64,000 nucleotides of DNA, taken from positions 62,001 to 126,000 of the forward strand of contig NZ_NKTX01000001.1 in NCBI RefSeq assembly GCF_003207815.1, written 5' to 3'. The stretch's first letter is position 1, and the number at the start of each line of letters is the position of its first letter. This stretch comes from Komagataeibacter oboediens. GTDB lineage: Bacteria; Pseudomonadota; Alphaproteobacteria; Acetobacterales; Acetobacteraceae. The position numbers and the translations under genes are program-made. Below are positions 52,653 to 62,068 of this stretch, in pieces. The notes under the pieces are model-generated. The model saw only the letters and a program-made list of their open reading frames with translations. It searched no databases and was not told the origin of the DNA.

Positions 52653-53220
52653 TCAGGATGCGAGGAAGGGCCGGCCTTCGTGGGCGACCAGCAGGTCATG
52701 CATGTCGGTCGCGTGGTCTTCTTCTTCCGCAAGGATCTTTTCAAGCATGATCCGCGTTGTCGGATCATGGTCGGCAAAATACCGGATCAGTTCGCGATAA
52801 TGTTCAATGACCAGACGTTCGGCCACCAGGTTCTGGCGCACCATTTCCACCAGGTTGCCGCCATCGCCGTATTCGGTGGCGGAACGGGTGGCCAGTCCTT
52901 CGGGTGACAGATTGGGCACGCCGCCAAGCTGGTCGATGCGGTCGGCCGCCCACATCATATGGGCGCGTTCTTCCTTGGCGTGGGTCGCGAATTCCCTGGC
53001 CACGCTTTCGCTGGTAATACCCGTTACGGAAATGGAGTGCATGGTATAGCGCAGTACACAGACCAGTTCGGTCGCCACCACAGTCTGCAGCAGGTCGATT
53101 GCGGTCTGGACATTGGCCCTGGTACGCGGGGGTCACGGCGCCCTTTTCAATCGATTTCTTCGCGCGTTCCCGCAGGGTCTGCACATCGGTCAGGAACGTA
53201 TTTTCGCCTGCATCGGCCAT
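52653..53220 (-). pseudogene. Ferritin-like (bacterioferritin/Dps-like) gene with a single-base frameshift
   Basis: The start is strong: ATG 53220 with AAGGAG. The first frame gives MADAGENTFLTDVQTLRERA up to ...AVTPAYQ. It then breaks at a GGG run (53117-53119, CCC on the plus strand). Dropping one G restores NVQTAIDLLQTVVATELVCV and the rest of the protein to the stop at 52653. The rest has the ferritin metal motifs EERAHMMWAADRI and EEEDHATDMHDLL. The rejoined product (~188 aa) matches ferritin-like stress proteins in length. Either the gene is a recent pseudogene, or the base is a sequencing error, or it is read by frameshifting. Everything downstream of the break is well conserved. Confidence 0.8.
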
Positions 53221-53464
53221 GATGCTCTCCTTGTCTGTGGCGGGCATGCGGCGGGCTGCATGTCCGTTACGGATCGTTGCTGGTGTAACGGGCCGACGGG
53301 AAAGGGGTTCCCAAAAACCCGTGGCAGGGCGCAGGAGAGTCCGGCAACACTCTAAAATATGGCAAAAACGGGTTTTTCGTTGCCTCAGACGTTGCCATTC
53401 ACGTCCAGATGATTATTGATCAGCATTAATAAGACCTATTTGCATTAAGGATGAAGTAAACGGC

Positions 53465-54139
53465 ATGGTATCATTCAGCGCAGGCCAGTCTGACAAGCTT
53501 CCCCGCCGCGCGTTGAGCGACGACGCCTACGAGCACGTGCGTCGTGGGCTGATCCGCAGCCGTTATCGCTCTGGCGAACGGCTGGTGCTGCGACCGCTGG
53601 CGGCTGAACTGGGCCTCAGCCCCACCCCCGTGCGTGAGGCGCTGCTGCGCCTTGTGTCCGAACACGCGCTGGAACTCAACGACCGCAATACCGCCGTCGT
53701 ACCCGCCATGACCCAGCGCAGCTTTGCCGAAATCCATGACCTGCGCGTTGATCTGGAAATGCGCCTTGCCGCCGCCGCGGCCCAGCGTGCGTCCGACCAC
53801 GGGATCGAGGCGCTGGTCATCCTGCAGCAGCAGTTCATGAGTGCATCCCAGGCACGCGACGACGGGGGCATGGCGGCCTTCAACGCGGATTTCCATACCA
53901 CGGTGGCGACATTGGCCGAACTGCCGCTGACCGCCACGATCCTGAAAAACCTGTGGATGCGGATCGGGCCGATCTATGCCCTGTCACGCCCCATGATCCA
54001 GATGCAGCACGAGGGACGCACGCACCCGCATGATGACCTGATCATGGCATTGCGGCAGCGTGACGTGGCGGCTGCACAGGAGGCGGTCACGCGTGATTTC
54101 GAACATGCGCGCCGCTGGATCGAACCCCGTCTGTCCTGA
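53465..54139 (+). CDS. GntR-family transcriptional regulator (FCD/FadR subfamily)
   Basis: 224 residues. The N-terminal winged helix (about 18-75) contains LIRSRYRSGERLVLRPLAAELGLSPTPVREALLRL, typical of GntR proteins. The C-terminal all-helical FCD domain contains EIHDLRVDLEMRLAAAAA, DADFH-like NADFHTTVA and a final FEHARRWIEPRLS. Likely metal- or acid-ligand-binding His are in DFH and HDDLIMAL. Such proteins usually control nearby catabolic genes. The aldA-like gene and the ferritin remnant, transcribed divergently, are candidates. The ligand is unknown. Confidence 0.88.
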   Translation: MVSFSAGQSDKLPRRALSDDAYEHVRRGLIRSRYRSGERLVLRPLAAELGLSPTPVREALLRLVSEHALELNDRNTAVVPAMTQRSFAEIHDLRVDLEMRLAAAAAQRASDHGIEALVILQQQFMSASQARDDGGMAAFNADFHTTVATLAELPLTATILKNLWMRIGPIYALSRPMIQMQHEGRTHPHDDLIMALRQRDVAAAQEAVTRDFEHARRWIEPRLS

Positions 54140-54155
54140 CGGGGCGATCGGCAGT

Positions 54156-54178
54156 CGGGCCGCCCTAGCGGCGGCCCG
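54156..54178. terminator. GC-rich hairpin across the minE stop, between convergent gntR and minE
   Basis: Stem CGGGCCGCC / GGCGGCCCG with a five-base loop that contains the minE stop. No T-run on either side. Confidence 0.45.
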
Positions 54179-54440
54179 GTGACTTGATCTGCGGTACCTC
54201 GATATCGATTTCCAGCATCGAGACGGAATTGCCCCGGTCCAGCTTTACCTGCACCTTGTCCTGATCGACGGGGATATGCCGTTTGATGACCTCAAGGATT
54301 TCGGCATGCAGCTTGGACAGCAGGTCGGATTCGTCACCGTTGCTTGTGCGTTCATGCGCCAGAAGGATCTGGAGCCTGTCACGGGCGACAGGAGCGGACG
54401 TTTTCGTGCCGCGACCAAAAAGGGAGCCAAACAAGCTCAT
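54165..54440 (-). CDS. minE: Cell division topological specificity factor MinE
   Basis: 91 residues. The N-terminal amphipathic membrane-targeting segment [10 protein letters not shown], the MinD-contact helix ([14 protein letters not shown]) and the C-terminal dimer domain ([20 protein letters not shown]) are all typical. It stimulates MinD ATPase and drives pole-to-pole oscillation. Its start overlaps the minD stop (TGATG). A GC hairpin spans its stop codon. Confidence 0.97.
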   Translation of the reverse strand: MSLFGSLFGRGTKTSAPVARDRLQILLAHERTSNGDESDLLSKLHAEILEVIKRHIPVDQDKVQVKLDRGNSVSMLEIDIEVPQIKSPGRR

Positions 54441-55252
54441 CAGCTTTTCCCCTTGAACAGGCGGGCGAACAGGCCCTTGCGTTCGACCGGGACCGTGATC
54501 TCCAGCTTCTCGCCCTCCAGCCGGCGTGCGGCTTCGGCATAGGCGCGGGCAGGCGGGCTGTCGGGACTGCTTAACGTGACCGGCGCGCCCAGGTTCGAGG
54601 CGCGCAGCACTTCCTCGCTTTCGGGAATGATGCCCAGCAGCGGAATCGACAGGATTTCCAGAACATCCTCGATACGCAGCATTTCGCCACGCGCGGCGCG
54701 TGCGGGGTCATAGCGGGTCAGCAGCAGGTGCTTTTCGATCTTGCCGCCGCCCTTGGCCTTTTCGGTCGTGCTGTCCAGCATGCCGATGATCCGGTCGCTG
54801 TCGCGCACGGACGACACTTCGGGATTGGTGACCACGATGGCGTGGTCGGCATGGTACATGGCCAGCTGCGCGCCGCGTTCGATCCCGGCCGGGCTGTCAC
54901 AGATCACCCAGTCGAACTTTTCACGTAGTTCCTGCATGACGCGGGCGACGCCTTCGGCCGTCAGGGCGTCCTTGTCGCGGGTCTGGGACGCGGGCAGGAT
55001 GGACAGCGTTTCGATGCGCTTGTCACGGATCAGCGCCTGCGACAGCTTGGCGTCACCCTGAATCACGTTGATCAGGTCGAACACGACCCGCCGCTCGGCC
55101 CCCATCACCAGGTCGAGGTTGCGGAGGCCGACGTCAAAGTCAACAACGACGACATTCTGCCCGGTCTGTGCCAGTGCGGCGCCCAATGCGGCGGTCGACG
55201 TGGTCTTTCCGACGCCACCCTTGCCGGATGTGACAACCAGCACTTTTGCCAT
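54440..55252 (-). CDS. minD: Septum site-determining ATPase MinD
   Basis: 270 residues from the ATG at 55252 with AAGGAAG upstream; the longer open frame upstream is not supported. The deviant Walker A is [10 protein letters not shown] (K11, K16). Further blocks are [28 protein letters not shown] and [16 protein letters not shown]. The C-terminus ([14 protein letters not shown]) is the amphipathic membrane-targeting helix. It recruits MinC to the membrane and is displaced by MinE. Middle gene of minC-minD-minE, with a 114-bp gap to minC. Confidence 0.98.
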   Translation of the reverse strand: MAKVLVVTSGKGGVGKTTSTAALGAALAQTGQNVVVVDFDVGLRNLDLVMGAERRVVFDLINVIQGDAKLSQALIRDKRIETLSILPASQTRDKDALTAEGVARVMQELREKFDWVICDSPAGIERGAQLAMYHADHAIVVTNPEVSSVRDSDRIIGMLDSTTEKAKGGGKIEKHLLLTRYDPARAARGEMLRIEDVLEILSIPLLGIIPESEEVLRASNLGAPVTLSSPDSPPARAYAEAARRLEGEKLEITVPVERKGLFARLFKGKS

Positions 55253-55366
55253 TGGGGTACTTCCTTGTCCGCTTTTAGGGGATGTTTTCTTGTTCATGAC
55301 CTGATGGATACGGTTGGATGGGTTGGCACGCGTAAGGAGCGCGACGGGGGACTGGAGAAGGCCTGC

Positions 55367-56101
55367 CTAGCTTTTACGCCCTGAAAAGGCAGGCGGCACA
55401 AGCGGCTGGACCACAAGTGTGTCATTACTGAGGATGATTTGCGCGGGTTTTTCAACGTAGCGCGGATCAATTTCCTCAGCCGTAATGTAATAACCGTCAA
55501 TGGCCAGCAGTTCCGCCTGCATGGAATGGGCGAATATGCGGGCGTCGGGCTGTCCGTTCATGCCGGCTATGGCGCGGCCACGCAGCGGACCATAGACATG
55601 GATCGACCCGCCAGCCGTCACTTCTGCCCCGGACCCGACCGAACCCACGATGATGATGTCGCCATCGGGGTTCATGATGACCTGCCCCGAGCGGATGGGC
55701 TGTTCGATGATCATGGAGGAAGCGCGTGGCGGCTGTGGCTGCACGGGGGCGGCATCATCGGGGATCTCGACCGCGCCGGACGCCCGGCCGCCCATGAAGC
55801 CTGCGGGCCAGTCCCATGCTGCGCAGGCGGGCCACGAGGCATCGCCGCCTTCTATGCCGATAATGCGGATGCCGCGCGCGCGCAGGGCCGGATACAGGTC
55901 GGCCAGCCCCTCGGTCGTGGCATCCAGCAGGGACAGGTCCAGAATGACCGGCTTGCCCGCGAAAAACGTGCTTGAGCGTGCGATCTGCGCATCCAGCCCC
56001 GCCAGCCAGTCGGCCAGAACGGGTTCGGGGGACAGCACCAGGGCAAGGAACGACCGGCCGCGTGCGCGGATTTTCGGTGTGGGACGCAGTTCGTCTGGCA
56101 A
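55367..56101 (-). CDS. minC: Septum site-determining protein MinC
   Basis: 244 residues from a TTG start preceded by AGGATAACG. The N-terminal domain (about 1-105: ARGRSFLALVLSP, then FAGKPVILDLSLLD) inhibits FtsZ. An Ala/Pro linker follows. The C-terminal beta-helix (SGQVIMNPDGDIIIVGSVGSG, AGGSIHVYGPLRGRAIAG) binds MinD. Together with MinD it blocks Z-rings away from mid-cell. First gene of the min operon. The rare TTG start may keep its level low. Confidence 0.94.
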   Translation of the reverse strand: MPDELRPTPKIRARGRSFLALVLSPEPVLADWLAGLDAQIARSSTFFAGKPVILDLSLLDATTEGLADLYPALRARGIRIIGIEGGDASWPACAAWDWPAGFMGGRASGAVEIPDDAAPVQPQPPRASSMIIEQPIRSGQVIMNPDGDIIIVGSVGSGAEVTAGGSIHVYGPLRGRAIAGMNGQPDARIFAHSMQAELLAIDGYYITAEEIDPRYVEKPAQIILSNDTLVVQPLVPPAFSGRKS

Positions 56102-56268
56102 CGTTATCCTGTCCTGTGTGGTGAATGGGGCGTGTTGTTTCCAGCTACCTTGCCATGCCGGAACTGTCGAGGGGAGGATGCCTTATTCATCCGTCATGCA
56201 TCCATACTTTTTCATGCCTGCGTACTGAGGGCTTGGCGAAGGGCGGGACAATGCAATAAAGCGGGATC

Positions 56269-56937
56269 ATGCGCATCCTGTACCATCTTCCCCTTTCGCC
56301 CTATTCCCGCAAGGTTCGCCTCGTGCTGGGGGAAAAGCGGCTGCCGTTCGAACTCAAGACCGAGCGTGTGTGGGAACGCCGCCCGGAATACCTTGACCGC
56401 AACCCTGCCGGCACGGTGCCCATGCTACAGGAAAGCAACGGGCTGTGCATTCCCGATTCGTGGGTCATCTGCGAATATCTGGAGGAAGCCTATCCCGACA
56501 CGCCCCTGCTTGGCCGCACGCTGGCCGAACGGGTGGAGGTGCGCAGGCTGGTGGTGTGGTTCGATGAGAAATTCGGCAGCGAGGTATCGCGCAACCTGCT
56601 TAATGAAAAGGTGATGAAGCGCATTTCGGGTAAGGGCAACCCCGATGGCGCTGCCCTGCGTGCGGGGTATGCGCATATCCGCACTCACCTGTCCTATATC
56701 GACTGGCTGGCGGAAACGCGGCAGTGGCTGGCGGGGAACATGCTGTCCATGGCGGATTTTGCCGCCGCCGCCCACCTGTCCTGCCTTGATTTCCTTGATG
56801 ACGTGGACTGGTCGCGCGCCCCCGCGGCCAAGGACTGGTATGCCCGCGTCAAGAGCCGTCCCTGCTTTCGCGCCCTGCTGCAGGACCGCATGACCGGTTT
56901 TAACCCGCCCGCCCATTACGCGGATCTGGATTTCTAG
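56269..56937 (+). CDS. fzlA: GST-fold protein, probable FtsZ-localised FzlA
   Basis: 222 residues with a thioredoxin-like N-domain (RILYHLPLSPYSRKVRLVLG, RNPAGTVPML) and an all-helical C-domain. Features I associate with the alphaproteobacterial FzlA branch rather than detoxifying GSTs are VWERRPEYL, EVRRLVVWFDEKF, LSCLDFLDDVDW and the C-terminal HYADLDF. FzlA binds FtsZ filaments and activates septal wall synthesis in Caulobacter. Location next to minCDE (divergent, ~170 bp) fits a division role. The catalytic Ser/Tyr/Cys of true GSTs is not obvious. The call rests on remembered motifs. Confidence 0.75.
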   Translation: MRILYHLPLSPYSRKVRLVLGEKRLPFELKTERVWERRPEYLDRNPAGTVPMLQESNGLCIPDSWVICEYLEEAYPDTPLLGRTLAERVEVRRLVVWFDEKFGSEVSRNLLNEKVMKRISGKGNPDGAALRAGYAHIRTHLSYIDWLAETRQWLAGNMLSMADFAAAAHLSCLDFLDDVDWSRAPAAKDWYARVKSRPCFRALLQDRMTGFNPPAHYADLDF

Positions 56938-56941
56938 GGAT

Positions 56942-58174
56942 ATGACTGCACGGACTGCCGGTTTCACCACCATCGTGCTGGGCGCGGGGGCGGCGGGCCT
57001 TATGGCGGCGGCAACGGCGGGGCAGGCGGGCGCACGCGTGCTGGTGCTGGACCATGGGCCCCATGTGGGCCGCAAGATCCTGATTTCCGGCGGCGGGCGG
57101 TGCAATTTCACCAATATGGACACCGGGGCAGGGCAGTTCCTGTCGGCCAACCCGCATTTCGCCAAATCGGCGCTGGCGCGGTACACGCCTGCCGATTTCC
57201 TCGCACTTGTGCAGCGGCATCGCATCCCGTGGCATGAAAAGGCGGCGGGCCAGCTGTTCTGTGACCGCTCGGCGCGGGATATCGTGGACATGTTGCGGCG
57301 TGAATGTGCGGCAGGACAGGTGGACGTGCGCGTGTCGCACCGGATCATCGACGTGACGCGCGACGGGGCGGGGCAGTACCGGGTGGAAACGGACCACGGC
57401 ATCTTCCATGCCCCCAACCTGATCGTCGCGACCGGCGGGCTGTCCATTCCCAAGCTGGGGGCGACGGGACTGGCCCACGACATCGCGCGCCGGTTCGGAC
57501 TGCGTATCGTCGCACCAGCACCCGCGCTGGTGCCGCTGACATTTGGCGCGCAGGACCGCGAATGGATGGAACCGCTGGCCGGGCTGTCGGTCACGGTGGG
57601 CATTACCTGCCATGAAGGGGAGGGACGGCAGGCGCGGCAGGCCACCTTCCGTGACGGCATGGTCTTTACCCACCGTGGCCTGTCCGGTCCCGCCATCCTG
57701 CAGGCCTCGTCCTACTGGCAGCCGGGGCAGGTGCTGGACATCGACCTGCTGCCCGGCATTGACGCCGGCCGTCGCCTGCTGGAGATCAAGCGCGACCGCC
57801 CGCGCGCGGGCGGCGTGGCCATGCTGTCCATGCTGCTGCCGCAGCGTCTGGCCCAGCTTATGGCGCAGGCCCACCTGCCTGACGGGCAGCTGGCGGGCAT
57901 GCCCGATGCGCTGCTGGCCAATGTCGGGCGTATCCTGTCGGGCTGGCGGCTCAACCCGCATGGCACCGAAGGCTACGTGAAGGCCGAGGTCACGCGTGGC
58001 GGGGTGGATACGGACTGCCTGTCGTCGCGTGACATGCAGGCGCGTGACGTGCCTGGCCTGTTCATGGTGGGTGAAGCGGTGGACGTAACCGGCTGGCTGG
58101 GTGGTTACAATTTCCAGTGGGCCTGGGCCAGCGGGCATGCGGCGGGGCAGGCGGTGGCGGAACGCGGCGGCTGA
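56942..58174 (+). CDS. BaiN/HI0933-family flavoprotein (NAD(P)/FAD-dependent oxidoreductase)
   Basis: 410 residues starting 4 bp after fzlA. The FAD Rossmann motif VLGAGAAGLMAA at the N-terminus and GRKILISGGGRCNFTN are the family hallmarks. Also seen are LIVATGGLSIPKLGATG, FTHRGLSGPAILQAS, GVDTDCLSSRDMQ and the C-terminal GWLGGYNFQWAWASG. The physiological reaction of most members (YhiN) is unknown. The stop overlaps the MBOAT gene (TGATG), so the two are co-translated. Confidence 0.9.
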   Translation: MTARTAGFTTIVLGAGAAGLMAAATAGQAGARVLVLDHGPHVGRKILISGGGRCNFTNMDTGAGQFLSANPHFAKSALARYTPADFLALVQRHRIPWHEKAAGQLFCDRSARDIVDMLRRECAAGQVDVRVSHRIIDVTRDGAGQYRVETDHGIFHAPNLIVATGGLSIPKLGATGLAHDIARRFGLRIVAPAPALVPLTFGAQDREWMEPLAGLSVTVGITCHEGEGRQARQATFRDGMVFTHRGLSGPAILQASSYWQPGQVLDIDLLPGIDAGRRLLEIKRDRPRAGGVAMLSMLLPQRLAQLMAQAHLPDGQLAGMPDALLANVGRILSGWRLNPHGTEGYVKAEVTRGGVDTDCLSSRDMQARDVPGLFMVGEAVDVTGWLGGYNFQWAWASGHAAGQAVAERGG

Positions 58175-59550
58175 TGCTGTTTGCGTGGCAGTCGTTCCTG
58201 ATTGTTTTCCTGCCGCTGGTTCTTGGACTGTACTACGCCGTGGGCGACAGCCGGGCCGCGCGACAGGGTGTGATCATCGCAGCCTCGGTGCTGTTCTACG
58301 GGTTGTGGGACTGGCGGTTTGTGCCGTTTCTGCTGGCAATGGTCGGGTTCAGTCAGACGGTCGCCATCATGTGGGGGCGGACACGCCGGCGCATCTGGCT
58401 GCGCGTGGGGATCGTGGGCAATCTTGCCGTGCTGTTCGGCTTCAAATACGCCGACTGGCTGGTGGGCTGTGTCCTGCGCTGGTCGGGGCGGGAGCATGCA
58501 GCGTGGTCCATCGTGCTGCCGCTGGGGCTGTCGTTTTTCGTGTTCCAGAAAATCTCCTACCTTGTCGATCTGGGACGGGGGCAGGCGCGGGTGTATCGGC
58601 TGGCGGATTTTATGGAATTCGTCACGTTCTTCCCGCAGATGGTGGCAGGACCCATCGTGCGGCATAACGAACTGGTCCCGCAGTTCGACCGCAGCCCGCG
58701 CAACGCCGCGATGTGGGAAAATCTTGGCCGTGGCGGGCTGCTGCTGCTGGTGGGGCTGGGCAAGAAGGTGGGGCTGGCCGATACGCTGGGTGGCCTGTGC
58801 GCCCCGGTGTTTGACGCGGCCCATGCAGGCCATGTGCCGGGCATGGGGGCGGCGTGGCTGGCGGCGGTGGCCTACATGCTGCAGATCTATTTCGATTTTT
58901 CGGGTTATTCCGACATGGCCATCGGCATGGCGCTAATGATGGGGATTCGCCTGCCCTTCAATTTCAACGCGCCCTATATGGCGGTGTCGGTACGCGATTT
59001 CTGGCGGCGGTGGCACATGACGCTGTCGCGTTTCCTGCGCGATTACATCTATATCCCGTTGGGCGGGAACCGCTGCGCGCCGCTGCGGCAGGCGGTCAAT
59101 GTCATGGTAACCATGGAACTGGCGGGTGTGTGGCATGGGGCCGGGTGGAATTTTGCCCTGTGGGGCCTGCTGCATGGCGCGGCACTGGCGGCAGCCCATG
59201 CGTGGGACCGGGCGGGCCGGGCCATGCCGCGCCCATGCGCGTACGTGCTGACCATGGGGTTCGTGCTTGTGACATGGGTGGTGTTCCGCGCGGCCGACCT
59301 TGCCACGGCGGGGCGGATGCTGGGGGCCATGGCGGGGCTGCATGGCATGGGCGCGACGGTCATCCACCACCCGGTCGTGCTGGGGCTGGCGGTGGTCGTG
59401 GCGGTAATGGGACCGTCATCGCAGCAGATGATACTGGACCGCGTGCGTCCTGCGCCATGGGTGGCGGTGGCGGCCGGTATCGCCTTCGTGCTGCTGGTGT
59501 TCCTGATCGGCGGGCGGCCGCCGGAACCTTTCATCTATTTCCAGTTCTGA
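58174..59550 (+). CDS. MBOAT-family O-acyltransferase (AlgI/DltB type)
   Basis: 458 residues with about eleven membrane segments. Its start overlaps the flavoprotein stop. Signature segments: LSFFVFQKISYLVDLGRG, FVTFFPQMVAGPIVRHNE, IYFDFSGYSDMAIGMALMMG, VRDFWRRWHMTLSRFLRDYI and the catalytic His in LAGVWHGAGWNF. AlgI-type enzymes move acyl groups across the membrane onto polysaccharides. The usual AlgX/AlgJ SGNH partner is absent here. The target could be a surface polysaccharide; this is inference only. Confidence 0.92.
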   Translation: MLFAWQSFLIVFLPLVLGLYYAVGDSRAARQGVIIAASVLFYGLWDWRFVPFLLAMVGFSQTVAIMWGRTRRRIWLRVGIVGNLAVLFGFKYADWLVGCVLRWSGREHAAWSIVLPLGLSFFVFQKISYLVDLGRGQARVYRLADFMEFVTFFPQMVAGPIVRHNELVPQFDRSPRNAAMWENLGRGGLLLLVGLGKKVGLADTLGGLCAPVFDAAHAGHVPGMGAAWLAAVAYMLQIYFDFSGYSDMAIGMALMMGIRLPFNFNAPYMAVSVRDFWRRWHMTLSRFLRDYIYIPLGGNRCAPLRQAVNVMVTMELAGVWHGAGWNFALWGLLHGAALAAAHAWDRAGRAMPRPCAYVLTMGFVLVTWVVFRAADLATAGRMLGAMAGLHGMGATVIHHPVVLGLAVVVAVMGPSSQQMILDRVRPAPWVAVAAGIAFVLLVFLIGGRPPEPFIYFQF

Positions 59551-59673
59551 CATCGCGTGTCTTTGCAGTATGGGGCATGTATTGTGCTGCCGACACTGGT
59601 ATTGAAGCGCAACACTTCCCAAATCCAGCAATGGTCCGTCACACGGGACCGCTATGATGACAGGCAGGGGTAT

Positions 59674-61062
59674 ATGGCAGGCAGGCGTGACAGTATGGAG
59701 AATGGCCCGGCGGACCTGTTCGGCGCGCCCCCGCCGCAGCAGGACAGGCGGAACCCGGTCCCGTTTCCTGCCCATGAACCCAAGGCCCCGCCACGTACCC
59801 AGCCACTGGCCGACCGGTTGCGCCCCGCAACCCTGGATGATGTGGTGGGACAGGATCACCTGCTGGGGCCGCAGGGCAGCCTGCGGCAGATGCTGGCGCG
59901 TGGCTCGCTGGCCAGCCTGATCCTGTGGGGCGGTCCGGGCGTTGGCAAGACCACCATCGCCCGCCTGCTGGCCGATGCGGCGGGCCTGCGCTTCGTGCAG
60001 CTTTCAGCGGTGTTTTCCGGCGTGGCGGACCTCAAGCGTGCGTTCGAGGACGCCCGGCGTACCAGTGCGAATGGCGGTGGCACGTTGCTGTTCGTGGATG
60101 AAATCCATCGCTTCAACCGCGCGCAGCAGGACGGTTTCCTGCCGGTGGTGGAAGATGGCACCGTGGTTCTGGTGGGGGCCACGACGGAAAACCCGTCCTT
60201 TGCGCTGAACAGTGCGCTGCTGTCACGGTGCCAGGTGCTGGTGCTGCACCGGCTGGATGATGCGGCGATGGAAAAGCTGCTGGAACGCGCGGAACTCGCG
60301 ACCGGTACGGCCCTGCCGCTGACACACGAGGCCCGCGCCACGCTGCGTGCCATGGCCGATGGGGACGGGCGCTACCTGCTGAACATGGTCGAGCAGCTTC
60401 TGGCCCTGCCACCGCAGAAGGCGGCGCTGGACCCTGCTGCCCTGTCCAGCCTGCTGGCGCGGCGCGCGGCGCTGTATGACAAGGACCGCGAGGAACATTA
60501 CAACCTGATTTCCGCGCTGCATAAGTCCATGCGCGGCTCGGACCCGGATGCGGCGCTGTACTGGTTCGCCCGTATGCTGGAAGGCGGCGAGGACCCGCGC
60601 TACATCGCCCGCCGCCTGACCCGCTTCGCCGCCGAGGACGTGGGCATGGCCGACCCGCAGGCCCTGCCGCTGGCGGTGGCGGCGTGGGAAACGTTCGAGC
60701 GGCTTGGCTCTCCAGAGGGGGAACTGGCGCTGGCGCAGCTTGTGGTGCATCTGGCCACCGCCCCCAAGTCCAACGCGGTATACAAGGGCTACAACATGGC
60801 CCGCCGGGCAGCGCGCGCCACCGGCAGCCTGATGCCGCCGGCCCATATCCTCAACGCGCCCACCACGCTCATGAAGGATATCGGCTACGGCAAGGGGTAC
60901 GAATATGACCATGATACGGAAGGGGGAATTTCGGGGCAGAACTACTTCCCCGATGGCATGCGCCGTCCGAAACTGTACCAGCCCACCGGGCGTGGATATG
61001 AACGTGAAGTGGCGCGACGGCTGGACAGTTGGAACAGAGTGCGCGAAAGCCGTGGGTCATGA
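59674..61062 (+). CDS. rarA: Replication-associated recombination ATPase RarA (MgsA)
   Basis: 462 residues from the ATG at 59674; an ATG seven codons later is possible. AAA+ domain: RPATLDDVVGQDHLLG, Walker A WGGPGVGKTTIAR, Walker B LLFVDEIHRF, sensor GATTENPSFALN. The C-terminal tetramerisation domain contains LISALHKSMRGSDPDAALYW, APKSNAVYKGYN and PAHILNAPTTLMKDIGYG. It acts at stalled replication forks. The stop overlaps rluC (ATGA). Confidence 0.95.
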   Translation: MAGRRDSMENGPADLFGAPPPQQDRRNPVPFPAHEPKAPPRTQPLADRLRPATLDDVVGQDHLLGPQGSLRQMLARGSLASLILWGGPGVGKTTIARLLADAAGLRFVQLSAVFSGVADLKRAFEDARRTSANGGGTLLFVDEIHRFNRAQQDGFLPVVEDGTVVLVGATTENPSFALNSALLSRCQVLVLHRLDDAAMEKLLERAELATGTALPLTHEARATLRAMADGDGRYLLNMVEQLLALPPQKAALDPAALSSLLARRAALYDKDREEHYNLISALHKSMRGSDPDAALYWFARMLEGGEDPRYIARRLTRFAAEDVGMADPQALPLAVAAWETFERLGSPEGELALAQLVVHLATAPKSNAVYKGYNMARRAARATGSLMPPAHILNAPTTLMKDIGYGKGYEYDHDTEGGISGQNYFPDGMRRPKLYQPTGRGYEREVARRLDSWNRVRESRGS

Positions 61063-62036
61063 GTGTCGTTACCCTTACCGTCAGTGATGACGAAGCCGAT
61101 ATCCGCCTCGACCGCTGGTTCCGCAGGCATTACCCCCATCTGACGCAGGGGGCGTTGCAGAAGCTGTGCCGCACGGGACAGGTGCGCGTGGATGGCAGGC
61201 GCGCCACCGCTGCCACCCGCCTTGCGCCGGGGCAGGCGGTGCGCGTGCCGCCCATACCCAATGCCAGCCGCCCGCCGCCGCTGGCCGTCAAGCCGCTGGA
61301 TGAGCGGCAGGTCCGTGAAATCAACAGGATGGTCGTCTATCGTGATGACCACGTGATCGTGCTGAACAAACCCGCAGGCATCGCGGTGCAGGGCGGGCCG
61401 GGCATCACGCACCATATCGACGCGCTGCTGGACGGGTTGCGGGAAAACCCCGATGATCCGCGTCCGCGCCTGGTCCACCGTATCGACCGTGACACGTCCG
61501 GCCTGCTGCTGGTCGCGCGCACGCCCGGTGTCGCGGCCAAGCTGGCGGCGGCGTTCCGCGGGCGGGATGTGCACAAGGTCTACTGGGCCGTGGTCGTGGG
61601 CCGTCCCAGCCCGGCCACGGGCATCATCGACCAGCCCCTGACCAAGCTGGGGGCTGGCGCAGGCGCGATCAGCGTCGTGGCCGAACGCGGGGATGCGGAT
61701 GCGGTGCATGCCCTGTCGGAATATGAAGTGCTGGATGCCGCGGGGCGCAAGCTGTCGTGGCTGGCGCTTTCGCCGCTGACGGGACGCACCCATCAGCTGC
61801 GCGTGCATTGTGAGGCACTGGGCAACCCCATACTGGGCGACCCGAAATATGGCGGTGACATAGCTCATGTCACGGGGTTTACGGATAAGCTACACCTGCA
61901 TGCCCGCAGGCTGGAACTGCCGCACCCGGCAGGTGGCACGCTGGTGGTCGAGGCGGACCTGCCCCCCCACATGCGTGAGACGTTCCGGCAGATCGGTTTT
62001 GTCGCACCCGCCACGGCGCAGCCCCGCCGCAGCTAA
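61059..62036 (+). CDS. rluC: 23S rRNA pseudouridine synthase RluC-type
   Basis: 325 residues. An N-terminal S4 RNA-binding domain (RLDRWFRRHYPHLTQGALQK) precedes the RluA/C/D catalytic domain. The catalytic Asp is in LVHRIDRDTSGLLL. The C-terminal LTGRTHQLRVHCEALGNPI is typical. Length and the S4 domain favour RluC (955/2504/2580) over RluD, but the two cannot be fully separated by eye. The start overlaps the rarA stop. Confidence 0.9.
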   Translation: MSVVTLTVSDDEADIRLDRWFRRHYPHLTQGALQKLCRTGQVRVDGRRATAATRLAPGQAVRVPPIPNASRPPPLAVKPLDERQVREINRMVVYRDDHVIVLNKPAGIAVQGGPGITHHIDALLDGLRENPDDPRPRLVHRIDRDTSGLLLVARTPGVAAKLAAAFRGRDVHKVYWAVVVGRPSPATGIIDQPLTKLGAGAGAISVVAERGDADAVHALSEYEVLDAAGRKLSWLALSPLTGRTHQLRVHCEALGNPILGDPKYGGDIAHVTGFTDKLHLHARRLELPHPAGGTLVVEADLPPHMRETFRQIGFVAPATAQPRRS

Positions 62037-62068
62037 CGCGGCCAGAATGGTACAGGACAGGAATTGAC

